This document shows, piece by piece, positions 1-8,362 of a DNA stretch of 64,000 bases. Origin of the DNA: CAVHXA01 sp963639765 (GTDB taxonomy: Bacteria > Bacillota > Clostridia > Oscillospirales > Oscillospiraceae). The notes under the pieces are model-generated. The model was not told the DNA's origin and made no database searches. It worked only from the letters and a program-made list of their open reading frames with translations. The first letter of the stretch is position 1. Each line of letters begins with the position of its first letter. Both the position numbers and the translations under genes were made by a program. The stretch spans positions 36,701 to 100,700 of the forward strand of contig CAVHXA010000007.1 in the NCBI GenBank assembly GCA_963639765.1, read 5' to 3'.

Positions 1-258
1 ACAGGCAGCACGCCTGCAGATCATATTTGCATGATACTCTCGGGCACGCTGACCGTAACGGCTCAGGGAAAGACATTTGAGGTTGGTCCGGGTGACGCCA
101 TGCGTTTTGCCGGAGGCCAGGAACGCACCATGGCCAATAATACCGATGAAGATGTCTGCCTGCTGCTTGTTGACGGCGGAATGGGCGGCGGTCTCGGCGG
201 ACAGAATGGTGCGCCCGGAGCCGGCGGACCTCCGCAGGGCGGTCCGGGTCCCGGATAA
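1..258 (+). CDS. Cupin-domain protein, C-terminal part (5' end outside window)
   Basis: The frame is open from base 1, so the N-terminus lies upstream of the window. The visible part is the end of a small beta-barrel: a histidine (residue 8 of the visible part), a GTLTVTAQGKTFEVGPGD strand-turn-strand typical of the second cupin motif, then MRFAGGQERTMANNT. The last 30 or so residues are a Gly/Pro/Gln-rich tail (GGMGGGLGGQN, GGPPQGGPGPG) that does not belong to the fold. Cupins of this kind bind small molecules or a metal; no substrate can be read here. The tail resembles tracts in the beta-helix protein at 31139-32962 and the NTF2-like protein at 45707-46543. Cupin call fairly safe; function unknown. 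Confidence 0.75.
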   Translation, partial: TGSTPADHICMILSGTLTVTAQGKTFEVGPGDAMRFAGGQERTMANNTDEDVCLLLVDGGMGGGLGGQNGAPGAGGPPQGGPGPG

Positions 259-323
259 GTATGAATAGCCTCCCCCAAAATGGGGGAGGTGTTCAAATAC
301 GGCATAGCATAGGAGGAATGAAA

Positions 324-2087
324 ATGCAAAGACTGATCAGCCTGCTTTTGGTGCTGGCAATGCTGTGTGCGCTGTTTATCGGATGCAGCAGGACCGAGGC
401 TCCGGCAGAAGAACAGACAGCCGCTGCACAGAAGCCATCAACCGAAAGTACATCCGACGAATCGCCCACAGAATCAGAATCATCCACAGAATCCGAGGCT
501 GCTGCAGAACCGGAGCCGCTCCCGGAACAGGCAGAGGATGTTTCGGAGGAATCCGCACCGGAACCGGAGCAGACTGCCGAATCGGAGCGTGGGGTTGTTG
601 CACTGCCCCTGGCAGAGGGCGAAACACTCAAATACTGGCTTCCGTGGCTCCAAATGCTGGACTCCTACTACTCGGAGTACAACGAACACCCTGCCATAGC
701 CAAGGCAGAAGAACGCACCGGTGTACACATTGAGTTTATCTCAACATCACAACAGGCAGCCACAATGGAATTTTCGCTGATGCTGGCAGCGGGAGATTAT
801 CCGGATATTATATCAAATATCAGCTACTACACGAACGGTCTGGATCATGCCGTGCAGGAAGAGATCTTTGTTGATCTGGCTCCGCATCTGGCAGATTGGG
901 CTCCGGACTATAATTATTATCTTCAGTCAAATGAGATATGGAAAAAATATGCCACAACCGACGAAGGAAACATTGTTGGCTTCTATGGCTTTGACAGGTT
1001 AAATCTGGGCGACAGCTCAGGTCCGATGATTCGCCAGGACTGGCTGGACTCGCTTGGCCTGGATACACCGGAGACAATTGACGACTGGTACGAAACACTT
1101 ACTGCATTCAAGCAGGCTTATGACATTTCCGATCCGTATATGATGTCTGCGACCTGCACATCTCTGGCTTCCGCATTTAACACCACGGCGTTTGATTTGT
1201 CCGGAACAAATGGAGCCTGCTTTTATCTGAAAGACGGGAAGGTAACCTGTGCCTTTGTAGAGCCTGAGTATCGTGACTATATAGAAGCTATGCACAAATG
1301 GCATTCCGAAGGTCTGTTTGCCAAAGAGTTTTATGCCAGAACCGGATCGACTGCTCAGGATGAGATGACATCCGCTATTCTCAATGGGCAGTGCGGAATT
1401 TTCGAGACAGTCATGAAGAATGTGGAAGACTACGAAAAGCAGTCTGCCATAGACGGCTTTGCGCTCAGCGCCATTACCTGGCCAAAGCATTCAGACGGAT
1501 CTGGTCTTAACAACAAGAAGATAGACCCCGGCATGGGTTCAACGAGCGCCATTTCCACAAACTGTGCCAATCTGGAATTGGCAATGAACTGGGCCAACTA
1601 CTGGTTTACTGATGAGGGCCAGCTTCTGGCCAACTACGGTGTTGAGGGTTTATCCTATACATTGGACGCGGACGGAAAACCTGTGTATACCGATGTCATC
1701 GACAGCAATCCGGATGGGCTGATTTTCCAAATTGCCCGACTGATGTACTGTTTTAACCAGATTCCGTCTCTTGGTGACCCGACCATTGTCCGCGACCATG
1801 TGTATTCTCAGAGGGTTATTGATGCATCCGGCATATGGAATTCGTCTTATGCGGACAGTTCCATGGTCCTGTCCGGATCGGTTGCATTGAGTGTAGAAGA
1901 GGCTGAAATATATTCCGGCATCTATCCTGATATTGCTACCTATGCAACAGAGACTATTCTTCGGTTTATTCTCGGCGAAACCCCGATGGAAGAATGGGAT
2001 TCCTTTGTTGAGCAGGTTCAAGCAGAAGGTATTGATGAATGTACGGCTCAATATCAGTCGGCCTATGATCGTTATGTCGGACGCTGA
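324..2087 (+). CDS. ABC-transporter solute-binding lipoprotein (LplA type)
   Basis: Starts at the second of two close ATGs, because AGGAGG (311-316) lies 7 bases before 324 but only 1 before 318. The N-terminus is a lipoprotein signal (MQRLISLLLVLAMLCALFIG, then Cys), so the protein should be anchored to the outer face of the membrane. A Glu/Ser/Pro/Ala-rich linker of about 70 residues follows, then a large binding domain with LKYWLPWLQMLDSYY, AKAEERTGVHIEF and LMLAAGDYPDIISN, features of the family 1 extracellular solute-binding proteins related to LplA. These usually bind oligosaccharides. At about 588 residues the length is normal for the group. No permease genes lie next to it, so the partner transporter must be elsewhere. 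Substrate unknown. Confidence 0.85.
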   Translation: MQRLISLLLVLAMLCALFIGCSRTEAPAEEQTAAAQKPSTESTSDESPTESESSTESEAAAEPEPLPEQAEDVSEESAPEPEQTAESERGVVALPLAEGETLKYWLPWLQMLDSYYSEYNEHPAIAKAEERTGVHIEFISTSQQAATMEFSLMLAAGDYPDIISNISYYTNGLDHAVQEEIFVDLAPHLADWAPDYNYYLQSNEIWKKYATTDEGNIVGFYGFDRLNLGDSSGPMIRQDWLDSLGLDTPETIDDWYETLTAFKQAYDISDPYMMSATCTSLASAFNTTAFDLSGTNGACFYLKDGKVTCAFVEPEYRDYIEAMHKWHSEGLFAKEFYARTGSTAQDEMTSAILNGQCGIFETVMKNVEDYEKQSAIDGFALSAITWPKHSDGSGLNNKKIDPGMGSTSAISTNCANLELAMNWANYWFTDEGQLLANYGVEGLSYTLDADGKPVYTDVIDSNPDGLIFQIARLMYCFNQIPSLGDPTIVRDHVYSQRVIDASGIWNSSYADSSMVLSGSVALSVEEAEIYSGIYPDIATYATETILRFILGETPMEEWDSFVEQVQAEGIDECTAQYQSAYDRYVGR

Positions 2088-2107
2088 TACAATATGCATG
2101 ACATTTC

Positions 2108-2185
2108 CGAAATCGAGTGGGAGGGGCTGAATAGCCCCGACCTCTCACATCACCGTGCGTACCGACCGGTACATGGCGGCTCAAT
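2108..2185 (-). mobile_element. Remnant of a group II intron 3' end (domains V-VI)
   Basis: Read on the minus strand this segment has a GAGCCGCC...GTACGCACGG hairpin, then GATGTGAGAGGTCGGGGC, a GGGGCTATTCAGCCCC hairpin and a CCCACTCGAT ending. This order matches what I remember of domain V, the GTGAGAGG linker and domain VI of bacterial group II introns. No reverse transcriptase or 5' intron part is present, so it would be a truncated relic. Recognition is from memory of the family; a covariance-model search would decide. Confidence 0.5.
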
Positions 2186-2196
2186 CGCATAGTGCA

Positions 2197-2247
2197 AGGA
2201 CTCGTAACTGCTCAGGATATCGAAGTATCCTGCTGTTGCGAGTCTTT
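2197..2247. terminator. Long hairpin between convergent genes
   Basis: Arms AAGGACTCGTAAC and GTTGCGAGTCTTT pair with two G-T pairs, and inner arms CAGGATA and TATCCTG extend the stem. It lies between the solute-binding lipoprotein and the convergent methyltransferase, so it probably ends transcription in one or both directions. The T-run is short (TTT). Confidence 0.5.
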
Positions 2248-2262
2248 CGCCTGTAGTGGAGT

Positions 2263-2322
2263 TAAGGCAACACCGCGGCGCATTCGGTGAAGGCCACAGA
2301 CGAATTGTGCGGTATTGCCTTA
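2263..2322. repeat. Short MITE-like repeat (copy 1)
   Basis: Begins TAAGGCAACACCGC and ends GCGGTATTGCCTTA, which are terminal inverted repeats. Its inner part (TTCGGTGAAGG...ACAGACGAATTGTG) matches the copy at 7260-7312. The last three bases, read on the minus strand, are the TAA stop of the TrmH-type gene. Confidence 0.75.
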
Positions 2323-3177
2323 TGACTGATGCATAAGACCAAGCTGATAAAAGGCAACCGCGCTTGCAGCAGCGACATTCAGTGAATCCACGCCGTGCGT
2401 CATTGGAATGCAGAGTGTATAATCACATCGTGCAATTGTTTCGGCGGCCAATCCGTCTCCCTCCGTGCCGAGAACAACGGCCAGCCGGGGCAGGCTCTGC
2501 AGATGTGGATCCGAAATGCTCAGTGCGTCCTTCCGAAGAGCCATGGCAGCGGTTTTAAAACCCATGTCGTGCAGCAGATCCTGCCAGTCAGATCCATCCG
2601 GCAAATAAGTCCAGGGAACCTGAAAAACGGTTCCCATGCTTACACGGCTGGCTCTTCGATAGAGAGGGTCGCTCCCGGAACTCGTAAGGAGTACCGCATC
2701 CATGCCCAACGCAGCGGCAGAGCGAAATATTGCACCGATGTTGGTAGGATTCATTATATTTTCTAATACTGCAATTCTTCTGGCATTGGCGCAAATGGCC
2801 TCTGGCGTTGGCAGATCGGGCCGGAGCATGGCACACAGCATGCCGCGCGTGAGATGGAATCCTGTCAGCTGCGTCAAAAGGTCCGGATCGGCCGTATATA
2901 CCGGAATATCCTGCGGACAGCGCGACAGAAGATCGCCGCCCTTTCCGTGAACATGGCGGGCTTCCATAAGAAAACACTCCGGGATACAGCCACCGTCCAG
3001 AGCTCGACTGATAACCAAAGGACTTTCGGCAACAAAACGTGCGTGCTTTGGATCGGCACGATTGAGCAGCTGGTTTTCACTTAATCTTGCAAACACGTCA
3101 AGCTCCGGGGCATGAAAATTTTCAATTGGAATAATTCGGGCCATAGCAGATTCTACCTTTTTCAGTTTTCCTGTCAT
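2320..3177 (-). CDS. TrmH/SpoU-family RNA 2'-O-methyltransferase
   Basis: An S-adenosylmethionine-dependent enzyme that methylates the 2'-OH of a ribose in rRNA or tRNA. The three family motifs are present: NPTNIGAIFRSAAALG (motif 1), VVLGTEGDGL (motif 2) and CIPMTHGVDSLNVAAASAVA (motif 3), forming the trefoil-knot cofactor site. The start at 3177 follows AGAGG with normal spacing; the longer open frame would run into the divergent glycosyltransferase gene. This gives 285 residues, usual for the group, with an N-terminal substrate-binding part. The target nucleotide cannot be inferred. The stop codon lies inside the terminal repeat of the MITE-like element at 2263-2322, so the native C-terminus may have been altered slightly. 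Confidence 0.9.
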   Translation of the reverse strand: MTGKLKKVESAMARIIPIENFHAPELDVFARLSENQLLNRADPKHARFVAESPLVISRALDGGCIPECFLMEARHVHGKGGDLLSRCPQDIPVYTADPDLLTQLTGFHLTRGMLCAMLRPDLPTPEAICANARRIAVLENIMNPTNIGAIFRSAAALGMDAVLLTSSGSDPLYRRASRVSMGTVFQVPWTYLPDGSDWQDLLHDMGFKTAAMALRKDALSISDPHLQSLPRLAVVLGTEGDGLAAETIARCDYTLCIPMTHGVDSLNVAAASAVAFYQLGLMHQS

Positions 3178-3225
3178 TATATTTCCTCTTTCCATCAAAT
3201 GCAAGAGAGACAGCGGCTTTTCAGC

Positions 3226-3254
3226 TTGCTTTGCAATGCCTGTGCGGATATAAT
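3226..3254 (+). promoter_or_regulatory. Candidate sigma-A promoter for the glycosyltransferase pair
   Basis: TTGCTT, 17 bases, TATAAT, ending 42 bases before the ATG at 3297. It overlaps the start of the divergent methyltransferase leader. Confidence 0.6.
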
Positions 3255-3296
3255 GGGACTGTGTGAGGCTGCGTGCGAAAGGAGTGAACAAGGCCG

Positions 3297-4409
3297 ATGA
3301 ATACTGTGCGGCAGATTTGCTGTTTTTGCGAAAAGTGGGGATCCGGCGGAATTGAATCCTTTCTGTTGAACACATGGGAGCATATGAATCGCCAGGAACT
3401 CAACATACACGTCATAACGGCACAGGTGGATTCACAGCTGTATCTTCCGCGACTTCAAGCCTGCGGTGTCACTCTGACCGTTCTGTCCGGAAGTACAAAA
3501 AGACTTTGGTGCAACCATCGTCTTTTTAAAAAGCTGCTGAACAACCATCCTTTCGACGTTATTCACCTGAATGCCTACCATGGACTCACACTGTGGTATC
3601 TCCGGGCAGCCGAAAAAGCGGGTATTCCGGTTCGTATTGCTCATGCGCATGGTACAGCTCTACGTAAAAGCAAAACCAGAGTGCTGAAAATGATACTTCA
3701 TACCATAGGAAAAAGCCTATGGGGCGAAAATGCAACCCTGTGTCTGGCTTGCTCCGAGGGCGCAGCGAGATTCCAATTTTCAAAAAATCAGACTGTTGCT
3801 GTTCTTCACAACGGCATAGACCTGAATCGCTTTGCTTTTTCATGGCAGATTCGAAACAATATGCGCAGCATCCTCAAGCTCGACGATCAGCTTGTAATAG
3901 GAACAGTCGGAAGACTGGAGAGCGAAAAAAATCACGGCTTTCTGCTGCAGGTGTTTACCATACTTCAAGAGATGCAACCGAACAGCATACTGCTCATCGC
4001 CGGCCAGGGACCGGATTTGGCAGATCTGCAGGCCCTGGCTGAGAAACTCGGTGTAATCGACCGCGTTTGTTTTCTGGGGCCAAGGCAAGATATCCCACAG
4101 CTTTTATGTGCTATGGATGTTTTTGTTTTGCCATCCTTGTTCGAAGGACTCGGAATTTCTGTCATAGAAGCACAAGCCAACGGTCTTGCCGTGGTCTGCT
4201 CACAGGGTGTGCCCGAAGAGGCTGTCGTCTCATCTCATGCAATACGACTCGATTTGCACGAAGGACCAATGGTCTGGGCAAAAACTATTCTATCCTGCGC
4301 GTCTCTTCCCAGAAACAATTGTCGGCATGCTCTGACGCAGGCTGCTTTTGACGTTGAACAAACAGCAGGAAAGCTGGAACAAATCTACAGAAACGGAGAA
4401 ATCCATTGA
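3297..4409 (+). CDS. GT4-type glycosyltransferase (family 1 fold)
   Basis: A retaining GT-B glycosyltransferase. The N-terminal domain opens with CEKWGSGGIESFLLN (the glycine loop near the acceptor site) and has HIAHAHGT-type residues near 118-122. The C-terminal domain has IGTVGRLESEKNHGFLLQ and the nucleotide-sugar motif LPSLFEGLGISVIEAQANGL, with the EGLGISVIE E-x7-E pattern typical of GT4. It should transfer a sugar from an NDP-sugar to a lipid- or glycan-linked acceptor at the cytoplasmic membrane face. The gene is translationally coupled to the GT2 gene behind it. The two form a small glycan-assembly pair separate from the larger locus at 37-45 kb. Donor and acceptor unknown. Confidence 0.9.
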   Translation: MNTVRQICCFCEKWGSGGIESFLLNTWEHMNRQELNIHVITAQVDSQLYLPRLQACGVTLTVLSGSTKRLWCNHRLFKKLLNNHPFDVIHLNAYHGLTLWYLRAAEKAGIPVRIAHAHGTALRKSKTRVLKMILHTIGKSLWGENATLCLACSEGAARFQFSKNQTVAVLHNGIDLNRFAFSWQIRNNMRSILKLDDQLVIGTVGRLESEKNHGFLLQVFTILQEMQPNSILLIAGQGPDLADLQALAEKLGVIDRVCFLGPRQDIPQLLCAMDVFVLPSLFEGLGISVIEAQANGLAVVCSQGVPEEAVVSSHAIRLDLHEGPMVWAKTILSCASLPRNNCRHALTQAAFDVEQTAGKLEQIYRNGEIH

Positions 4410-5386
4410 ATCCATTGGTTAGTATCATCGTACCTGTATATATGGCCAAAAGCAGTCTAACCCGATGTGTAGACAGCATTCTGGGTCAGAGCTATCATAA
4501 TATCCAGCTTATTTTGATAGATGACGGATCACCGGACTGCTGCGGGCTTCTATGCGATGGCTATGCCGCAGTAGATCACCGGGTTACGGTACTTCACCAG
4601 AAAAACAGTGGTGTTGCTGCAGCCCGCAACTACGGGCTGTCCAGAGCAGACGGGCAGCTGATTGCCTTCGCAGACGCAGATGATTATCTTGAGCCGGACT
4701 TTATTTTCTGTCTGAAAAACTGTCTTGAGCAAACCGGGGCTGATATGGCGCAGTGCGGAGAGTTCTGGGAAGGACGAGGTTCCGTTCCCCTGCCTGAGCA
4801 GCAGGAAGAAGTATTTGTTACCGGACCGATCGAAGACTTCGGTCCACGGGATTGGACTCGATTGCGAAATGCCTGCTGGGGAAAGCTATATTGTCGTGAG
4901 CTGATTGTCGACAGTCGGTTTGATCCGCAGTTTTCAATTGGAGAGGATCAGCTGTTTAATCTGCAGGTTCTCAGCAAGGCAAAAAAGCTTGCCTTTGTAA
5001 GAGAAAGGAAATACCATTACGTGCAGAGCGAAACAGGTGCAACCAGGACCAAACCGGATCAGGCAGCGTTAACCAGCTGCCGAAGAATGCTGATACAGGC
5101 TGCACAGCAGTTTTCCGAAAAAAAGACAATCAGCCGGTATCTTTGGGCAGAACAGCGAAAAAACGATCTGGACATCTGCTCCAGGATTGTCCGCTTTCAG
5201 ATATGCGCACCGGATCTCCGACGTGAGATACAAAGAGAGCTGCGCAAAAGTCTTCCGCAGATCAGGGAAGACCAATACTTTACAAAGCATCAATACCGAA
5301 AGGCCATGCTGATTGTCTACGCATGGCCGGTATACAGACTGATGATCCGGCATGCCGACAGAAAAAACGATAAGAATCGGATCTGA
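4406..5386 (+). CDS. GT2-family glycosyltransferase
   Basis: A GT-A fold inverting glycosyltransferase. It opens PLVSIIVPVYMAKSSLTRCV, then LILIDDGSPD and the DXD-type ADADDYLEPDF that binds the divalent metal and nucleotide sugar; GEDQLFNLQVL is the usual catalytic-base region (ED). The start is a TTG at 4406 that overlaps the previous stop (TTGA), with GGAG 7 bases upstream, so translation is probably coupled. The length of 326 residues is normal. The C-terminus is basic and has no clear membrane span. It works with the GT4 enzyme upstream, likely on a surface polysaccharide or glycolipid. Confidence 0.9.
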   Translation: MNPLVSIIVPVYMAKSSLTRCVDSILGQSYHNIQLILIDDGSPDCCGLLCDGYAAVDHRVTVLHQKNSGVAAARNYGLSRADGQLIAFADADDYLEPDFIFCLKNCLEQTGADMAQCGEFWEGRGSVPLPEQQEEVFVTGPIEDFGPRDWTRLRNACWGKLYCRELIVDSRFDPQFSIGEDQLFNLQVLSKAKKLAFVRERKYHYVQSETGATRTKPDQAALTSCRRMLIQAAQQFSEKKTISRYLWAEQRKNDLDICSRIVRFQICAPDLRREIQRELRKSLPQIREDQYFTKHQYRKAMLIVYAWPVYRLMIRHADRKNDKNRI

Positions 5387-5549
5387 AATCATACTGCCTC
5401 AGGAAGACTGAGGAAACATCTTGCCAATCGGCATCCGGAATGTTAAACTGAACATCGGCAAAGTGCGGTCCAGGCAGTAGCTGCTGCGGATGTACCGGTG
5501 CAGTCCTGGGCTGCAGTTGATACAATATCTGTCACGGGAGGAACACTCT

Positions 5550-7241
5550 ATGTCGACTTCTATTTCTGGCCTCGATCAGGAACTTCATACATTCTATGAA
5601 GCGGTTATCGAAAAAGAAGATGAAGACGACGGCGACATCCAGCGCCTTCTGGACGCATATCGCGAGGCCTTTCAGGCAGACGTTGTTTATATCCTTGAAA
5701 ATATCGGCGTCAGCAACAGCTACGTATATACACACACAAGCACGGCAGATCCTCGATTTGAGATCAAAGGCAAAACGATTCTCGTAACAGATCAGGAATA
5801 CGACGCCTACAGACAGAGTATGGATGAAAACGGTCTTTGCGACAGAAACAGCGGTCCTGCCGCGAAAGAAGGACTGCGGGCAGTTATTCGCTATGCTGCT
5901 GTCTATGATGGTAAAATTAATGGCGGAGTAGGCCTGATGGATTATCACAGAGCGCGAAATTGGACCGCGTGTGATCGTCAATATGTACTGAAGCTTGGCA
6001 GAGTCCTGAGCAATCACATTATAAAAGAACGCCTCAGCAGACTCAACCAGGCGTATCAGCAGGCGGCAGAAACCGCAAACCACGCCAACCAGGCAAAAAC
6101 AAGATTCCTTTTCAATATGAGTCATGATATCCGCACCCCGATGAATGCCGTTATAGGCTACACAGAAATGGCAAAGAGATATCTATACGATAAGGAGCGA
6201 GCCACAGATTATCTGGATAAAATTTCCTATGCCGGTCAAGAACTTCTGGCCCTGATTAACCAGGTTCTTGAAATGTCCAGAATCGAATCCGGAAAGATCA
6301 ATCTTTCCGAGCAGCAGGCTGTTATAACCAGACAGGCCCGAGCCATGATCGATGTACTGCACCTTACGGCCGAGGCGGCAGGGGTTTCTCTTCGTCTCAA
6401 AATCAACCATCTTGAGCACGATAACGTACTGACCGATCCCGAATGCGTCAGTCAGATCATGCTTAATGTTTTAAGCAATGCCGTCAAATATACGGGCAGC
6501 GGCGGCAGTGTCCTGTTCAGCATCAACGAGCAGCCAACGCAGGATTCGAAAATCAGCAACTATACTTTTACAATCTGCGACAACGGAATCGGCATGAATG
6601 CAGAATTCCTGGAGCATATTTACGACGAATTCTCACGTGAGAAAAATTCAACCATCAACAAAATACAGGGAACCGGACTGGGCATGGCTATCGTCAAGCG
6701 ACTTGTTGTTCTGCTGAATGGCACAATAGATATTACATCCGAGCCGGGTAGCGGAACAACTGTTCTGATAATGATACCCATGCGAGTGCTTAGCAGCGAA
6801 GAGGTTGTCCTTTCGCAGTCACACGACGTAGAAACGGCCGGACTGAAAGGCAGACGCGTTCTTCTTGTCGAAGACAACGACATGAACCGTGAAATTGCCG
6901 AAGAGCTTCTGAAGGCAAACGGTATGCTTGTGGAAACAGCCTCCGACGGAGATATTGCCGTTGAAATGGTTCGAGAAATTGTGCAAAGAGAAGACTATGG
7001 TTACTTTGATTTTGTCCTTATGGATATCCAGATGCCGCGCATGAACGGATACGAAGCAACAAAAGCAATCCGTGCGATTCCGGGCCCGGTCCATGTGCAT
7101 ATTCCGATTATTGCTATGACAGCCAACGCCTTCGAAGAAGACAGAAGAGCCGCACTTGAGGCTGGAATGGACGAACATACGGCAAAGCCTATAGATGTCG
7201 CAAAGCTAATGCATACACTTTCCAGATTTGTAAAAAACTGA
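5550..7241 (+). CDS. Soluble hybrid sensor histidine kinase with receiver domain
   Basis: The start at 5550 is set by GGGAGGA at 5536-5542. Domains in order: a GAF-like sensor region (about 30-165), the HisKA box NMSHDIRTPMNAVIGY with the phospho-accepting His near residue 191, the ATPase motifs NVLSNAVKYT (N box), DNGIGM (G1) and GTGLGMAIVKRLV (G2), then a receiver domain (VLLVEDNDMNREIAEELL; phospho-acceptor Asp near 492 in LMDIQMP; switch residues MTA and KP). No membrane segment is seen, so it senses a cytoplasmic signal. No separate response regulator or output domain is adjacent, so output must pass through a phosphotransfer protein or partner elsewhere. 563 residues. Confidence 0.92.
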   Translation: MSTSISGLDQELHTFYEAVIEKEDEDDGDIQRLLDAYREAFQADVVYILENIGVSNSYVYTHTSTADPRFEIKGKTILVTDQEYDAYRQSMDENGLCDRNSGPAAKEGLRAVIRYAAVYDGKINGGVGLMDYHRARNWTACDRQYVLKLGRVLSNHIIKERLSRLNQAYQQAAETANHANQAKTRFLFNMSHDIRTPMNAVIGYTEMAKRYLYDKERATDYLDKISYAGQELLALINQVLEMSRIESGKINLSEQQAVITRQARAMIDVLHLTAEAAGVSLRLKINHLEHDNVLTDPECVSQIMLNVLSNAVKYTGSGGSVLFSINEQPTQDSKISNYTFTICDNGIGMNAEFLEHIYDEFSREKNSTINKIQGTGLGMAIVKRLVVLLNGTIDITSEPGSGTTVLIMIPMRVLSSEEVVLSQSHDVETAGLKGRRVLLVEDNDMNREIAEELLKANGMLVETASDGDIAVEMVREIVQREDYGYFDFVLMDIQMPRMNGYEATKAIRAIPGPVHVHIPIIAMTANAFEEDRRAALEAGMDEHTAKPIDVAKLMHTLSRFVKN

Positions 7242-7259
7242 CAATCAAACACTGCGTAA

Positions 7260-7312
7260 TGAGGCAGAGAGTCCGGTGAAGACTGCAGACGAATTGTGTG
7301 GTATTGGCCATA
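7260..7312. repeat. Short MITE-like repeat (copy 2, degraded 5' end)
   Basis: TCCGGTGAAGACTGCAGACG followed by AATTGTGTGGTATTGGCCATA closely matches the inner part and right end of the copy at 2263-2322. The left end (TGAGGCA) is shortened. It lies directly after the histidine kinase gene. Confidence 0.65.
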
Positions 7313-7399
7313 ACATACAACCTGCTTTATCTGTGTGATATGCAGGAAAATCCAAACATAACGATTTTGATTGAGGATTGTGCAGAAAGGAAAACGACT

Positions 7400-8098
7400 A
7401 TGAGCAAAATCGGCATTATCGGAGCCATGGATAAAGAGGTAGATACCCTGCAGAACAGGATGACCGAAAAGAACATATCCGTCTGTGCGGGCATGCAGTT
7501 CCACGAGGGATTGCTCAACGGAACTGAAGCCGTAGTGGTACGCTGCGGAATAGGAAAGGTAAATGCCGCATTGTGCGTTCAGATTCTGGCTGATCGCTTT
7601 CATGCAACGCATATAATCAATACCGGTGTGGCCGGTTCACTGAACACAAAGCTGAACATCGGTGATATTCTGATTTCACATGATGTGATTCACCACGACG
7701 TGAATGTTACAACATTGGGCTATGCTCCGGGAGAGGTGCCCGGGCTTGGTATTATAGCATTTCCGGCCGATCAGACAATGGGACAACTGGCTATGCAGCT
7801 ATGTGCAGAGGTAAATCCGGATATACAGGCCCGACTTGGACGAGTAGTCAGCGGAGATCAGTTTATTTCCAGTCAGGAAACAAAGGACAGACTGATTGCC
7901 CAATTCCATGGAGACTGTGCCGAAATGGAAGGCGCCTCGATTGCACAGGGAGCGTGGCTCAACGGATTGCCGTTTCTGATTATTCGAGCAATATCCGACA
8001 AGGCCGACGGGTCCGCGATTCAGGATTATCCCACATTTGAAGGCAAGGCAGCCGTGCATTCCGCACGTCTTGTAGAAGCGTTGACAGCAGCACTGTAA
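7400..8098 (+). CDS. mtnN: 5'-methylthioadenosine/S-adenosylhomocysteine nucleosidase
   Basis: Hydrolyses methylthioadenosine and S-adenosylhomocysteine to adenine and a thioribose, as part of SAM recycling in the cytoplasm. The N-terminus KIGIIGAMDKEV aligns with the family, with Glu13 as the catalytic acid corresponding to E. coli Glu12. VSGDQFIS and AEMEGASIAQ are the ribose- and base-binding parts, and Asp200 in RAISDKAD is the proton donor to the purine. The start at 7400 follows AGAAAGGA. The 232 residues are the usual length. Monocistronic: a MITE-like repeat lies before it and a strong terminator after it. Confidence 0.95.
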   Translation: MSKIGIIGAMDKEVDTLQNRMTEKNISVCAGMQFHEGLLNGTEAVVVRCGIGKVNAALCVQILADRFHATHIINTGVAGSLNTKLNIGDILISHDVIHHDVNVTTLGYAPGEVPGLGIIAFPADQTMGQLAMQLCAEVNPDIQARLGRVVSGDQFISSQETKDRLIAQFHGDCAEMEGASIAQGAWLNGLPFLIIRAISDKADGSAIQDYPTFEGKAAVHSARLVEALTAAL

Positions 8099-8213
8099 AG
8101 CAGACAGATGCCCGACTCTCGCAAATCGTCCTTGCCGAAAGCTGCAGTGCTTCTTTATAAATCCTATTTTGATCTGCAGGCTCCCGGTGAACTGCGCTGT
8201 ATATCAAAAGCAC

Positions 8214-8240
8214 AGGGCCCGCTTTTGCGGGCCTGCTTTT
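8214..8240 (+). terminator. Rho-independent terminator after mtnN
   Basis: AGGGCCCGC-TTTT-GCGGGCCT stem with one bulged G, followed by GCTTTT. The remaining sequence between mtnN and pcrA (8099-8362) shows nothing else clear. Confidence 0.8.
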
Positions 8241-8362
8241 CTGACGGGCAAAATGCAGGGTTCGCATTAAATAAGCTCAGTGCCACTACATACCGCGTGC
8301 TATTCAGAGCAAACCGGAGTTTTGCTCAACTCTACGAATCCCGATAATGTACAGGTGATTTT

